Positions 62,687 through 64,000 of a stretch of DNA of 64,000 bases are shown piece after piece. The first letter of the stretch is position 1; every line of letters begins with the position of its first letter. The position numbers and the translations under genes were made by a program. The DNA is from Paenibacillus pabuli (GTDB lineage: Bacteria > Bacillota > Bacilli > Paenibacillales > Paenibacillaceae): contig NZ_CP073714.1 of assembly GCF_023101145.1 (NCBI RefSeq), positions 7,130,001 to 7,194,000 on the forward strand, given 5' to 3'. The notes beneath the pieces are model-generated. The model saw nothing but the letters and a program-made list of their open reading frames with translations, was not told the origin of the DNA and made no database searches.

Positions 62687-63123
62687 TGGCATGGGTTTGG
62701 CTCTCGATAGCCGTTTTATTCGAGGTTGCCGGGACAATCTCCATGAAATTGTCGGAAGGACTCAGCAAACCAGGGCTTGCTGTACTTATGGGGGCTTTTT
62801 ATCTTATCAGTTTCGGTGTCATGAGTCTGGCTCTGAAAGAAATTCCCGTTAGTATCGCTTATGCCATATGGTCGGGAGCCGGCATCACCATCCTGGCTGT
62901 TGTTGGACTGTTCGCGTTTCAGGAACCGATGACCTGGTTAAAGGCAGGATCACTGCTACTCATTATTCTCGGTGTGGCTGGATTGAGGATAAGCAGCCCG
63001 GAAGCCAAAGTATCCAACTATTCTACCAGCTCGATAACCGGGTACTCATCTTCCGTAGCACCAATGGAAGTGTCGATCCATCCATTTGCTGAATCGGCTT
63101 CTATCAAGGAGGAATCACGTTGA
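62686..63123 (+). CDS. small multidrug resistance (SMR) transporter, YvaE-like
   Basis: 145 residues; the SMR core is ~105. Four TM helices with Glu13 in TM1 (FEVAGTISMKLSEG), the proton/substrate site, and WSGAGI and KAGSLLLIILGVAGL. A C-terminal tail of ~38 residues rich in Ser is beyond the usual length. Exports cationic drugs or, if it is a Gdx-type, guanidinium; sequence alone does not decide. Overlaps the TetR stop by one base and is followed by an overlapping membrane protein. Confidence 0.88.
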   Translation: MAWVWLSIAVLFEVAGTISMKLSEGLSKPGLAVLMGAFYLISFGVMSLALKEIPVSIAYAIWSGAGITILAVVGLFAFQEPMTWLKAGSLLLIILGVAGLRISSPEAKVSNYSTSSITGYSSSVAPMEVSIHPFAESASIKEESR

Positions 63124-63569
63124 GCCGTTCATTAAAAACTCTGTTTCTGCTCACGGATATTGGTTTTCTTTTATACTGGATTGTGACGTGGAGAGCATGG
63201 ATTCCAAAGGATTACCTGTATCAGGATTATACCAATCCCCTGCTGGTATCGTGGAACCTGTCTTTTCTGCCGCTTGATCTACTCATCTCGGCTACAGGGC
63301 TTTACAGTCTGTTCCTGCTGCGCCGTTCCGATCTACGCTGGCGGTTAGTCGCCTTGATCTCTCTTGTCCTGACCTTTTGTTCCGGGCTTCAGGCCATTGC
63401 CTTCTGGTCGTTCCGTGCAGACTTCGACTGGAGCTGGTGGGTTCCGAACCTTTACTTGATGATCTATCCGTTATTCTATATACGGGCGCTTTTCAGCAGT
63501 AACGACCCTGCTACCTTACAACAGACTTCCACGACTCCACAGTCTGGTTCCAGTACTTCTGTTACCTGA
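63120..63569 (+). CDS. DUF5360 family membrane protein, YvaD-like
   Basis: 149 residues, TTG at 63120 overlapping the SMR stop, AAGGAGGA upstream. Four hydrophobic segments (FLLTDIGFLLYWIV, LLISATGLYSLFLL, LVALISLVLTFCSGLQAIAF, WVPNLYLMIYPLFYI) and a Ser/Thr-rich tail. Matches the position and layout of YvaD next to the SMR gene in B. subtilis. Function unknown; perhaps assists the SMR pump. Confidence 0.8.
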   Translation: MSRSLKTLFLLTDIGFLLYWIVTWRAWIPKDYLYQDYTNPLLVSWNLSFLPLDLLISATGLYSLFLLRRSDLRWRLVALISLVLTFCSGLQAIAFWSFRADFDWSWWVPNLYLMIYPLFYIRALFSSNDPATLQQTSTTPQSGSSTSVT

Positions 63570-63611
63570 TACAATGAATCACTATGGTTATGGGTTATGG
63601 GTTTTAATCAT

Positions 63612-63642
63612 AAGAAAGGCCTGTGCCCTCACGGGAACAGGC
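63612..63642 (-). terminator. terminator of the right-edge gene
   Basis: GCCTGTGCCC (63619-63628) pairs with GGGAACAGGC (63633-63642), one mismatch; the minus strand reads into CTTTCTT. Confidence 0.6.
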
Positions 63643-63651
63643 TCATCATGA

Positions 63652-64000
63652 TTACTGCGAGATCGTAATGACCGAGGTGACGAAATGATATGATTCATTT
63701 TCCTGCACTGCCTGTGACAACAAAATCCGATTACCTTCCGGGCTCCAGCTTAGCGGATCAGATGCGTTATCCATATCCGCCGAGATCTGGAACTGCTCCG
63801 CCGATTCTGTATTGGAGACGAACAGCCCTTTCTCGTCATCACTTTCCGAATTAATGGTATAGGCGATTTTGGAATCGTCACCAGACCAGCTTGTTCCGAA
63901 GATTTGCGTGCCTCTGGCAAGCGTTGCTTTTTCATTTCCTTCCAGATCGGTCAGCACCAGCGCCCGTTTGGTATCAGCTGTTTTTTTCACAATCGCCAGT
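63652..64000 (-). CDS. beta-propeller-like protein (TolB/WD40 type), partial
   Basis: Only the C-terminal ~116 codons lie in the window; the frame stays open past the right edge. Repeats such as FGTSWSGDDSKIAYTINSE, FVSNTESAEQFQIS and DPLSWSPEGNRILLSQ have the SWSPDG/SxDG pattern of TolB-like propeller blades. It may be a lipoprotein or a TolB-type surface protein, but signal and start lie outside. Confidence 0.65.
   Translation of the reverse strand, partial: LAIVKKTADTKRALVLTDLEGNEKATLARGTQIFGTSWSGDDSKIAYTINSESDDEKGLFVSNTESAEQFQISADMDNASDPLSWSPEGNRILLSQAVQENESYHFVTSVITISQ

Overview
The window reads as chromosomal DNA of a low-to-mid GC Firmicute, most probably Paenibacillus or a close relative. 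Three things point there: strong AGGAGG-type ribosome binding sites with frequent TTG/GTG starts; gene neighbourhoods known from Bacillus subtilis (cidR-cidAB = ywbIHG, glpP/glpK/glpD, ytr-type ABC genes, cydABDC with Rex sites, yvaF-yvaE-yvaD); and a secreted S-layer (SLH) protein. I see no rRNA, tRNA, CRISPR array, insertion sequence or prophage. The genus is an inference; no marker gene is present.

Layout. 0.1-0.4 kb: dispersed repeat. 0.4-5.7 kb: a nuclease-helicase fusion, a heme monooxygenase and a lipoteichoic-acid synthase. 5.8-6.1 kb: a composite 195-bp repeat and a terminator. 6.2-10.7 kb: nitrilase plus two GNAT acetyltransferases, then cidR with divergent cidAB. 10.8-14.3 kb: AbrB-like and Crp-like regulators, a DNA-alkylation-repair HEAT protein, and a DoxX/HxlR pair. 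14.4-20.7 kb: an oxidoreductase, glpD, glpK, glpP and ribA. 21-26 kb: a sugar ABC importer without its own ATPase, followed by gluconokinase. 26.1-26.5 kb: the second copy of the 195-bp repeat and a terminator. 26.6-28.4 kb: NTF2-like/ArsR divergent pair and an unknown protein. 28.7-34.9 kb: a MacB/FtsX-type ABC exporter divergent from a YtrA-type regulator with its own ABC pair, then a TagO-like transferase. 35-41.5 kb: cydA-cydB-cydD-cydC under twin Rex-like sites. 41.8-46.2 kb: a tightly coupled four-gene glycan-type operon. 46.4-49 kb: MFS exporter and a wHTH-TPR regulator. 49.2-53.9 kb: a TrpXYZ-like ABC importer, a Cys-rich regulator and trhO. 54.3-58 kb: a mosaic tail-collar/InlB-repeat/SLH surface protein. 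58-62 kb: a YfcC-type transporter, an M20 amidohydrolase and a LysR regulator. 62.1-63.6 kb: yvaFED-like SMR efflux operon. The right edge cuts a beta-propeller-like gene.

How genes work together. Glycerol use: GlpK phosphorylates glycerol, GlpD oxidises the product, and GlpP probably acts on a terminator visible in the glpD leader. Low-redox respiration: cytochrome bd plus its CydDC assembly exporter sits behind Rex-type operators. Several small modules follow the regulator-next-to-efflux pattern (YtrA/ABC, TetR/SMR, wHTH/MFS), which suggests envelope-stress or drug responses.

The observation I consider most novel is the 195-bp intergenic element at 5830-6024 and 26130-26324. It holds four ~24-bp units, two inverted and two direct, at exactly 50/69/50-bp spacing in both copies although the spacers have diverged. 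A second repeat family (138-367 and 24310-24460) carries a conserved hairpin and, in the first copy, MITE-like terminal inverted repeats.
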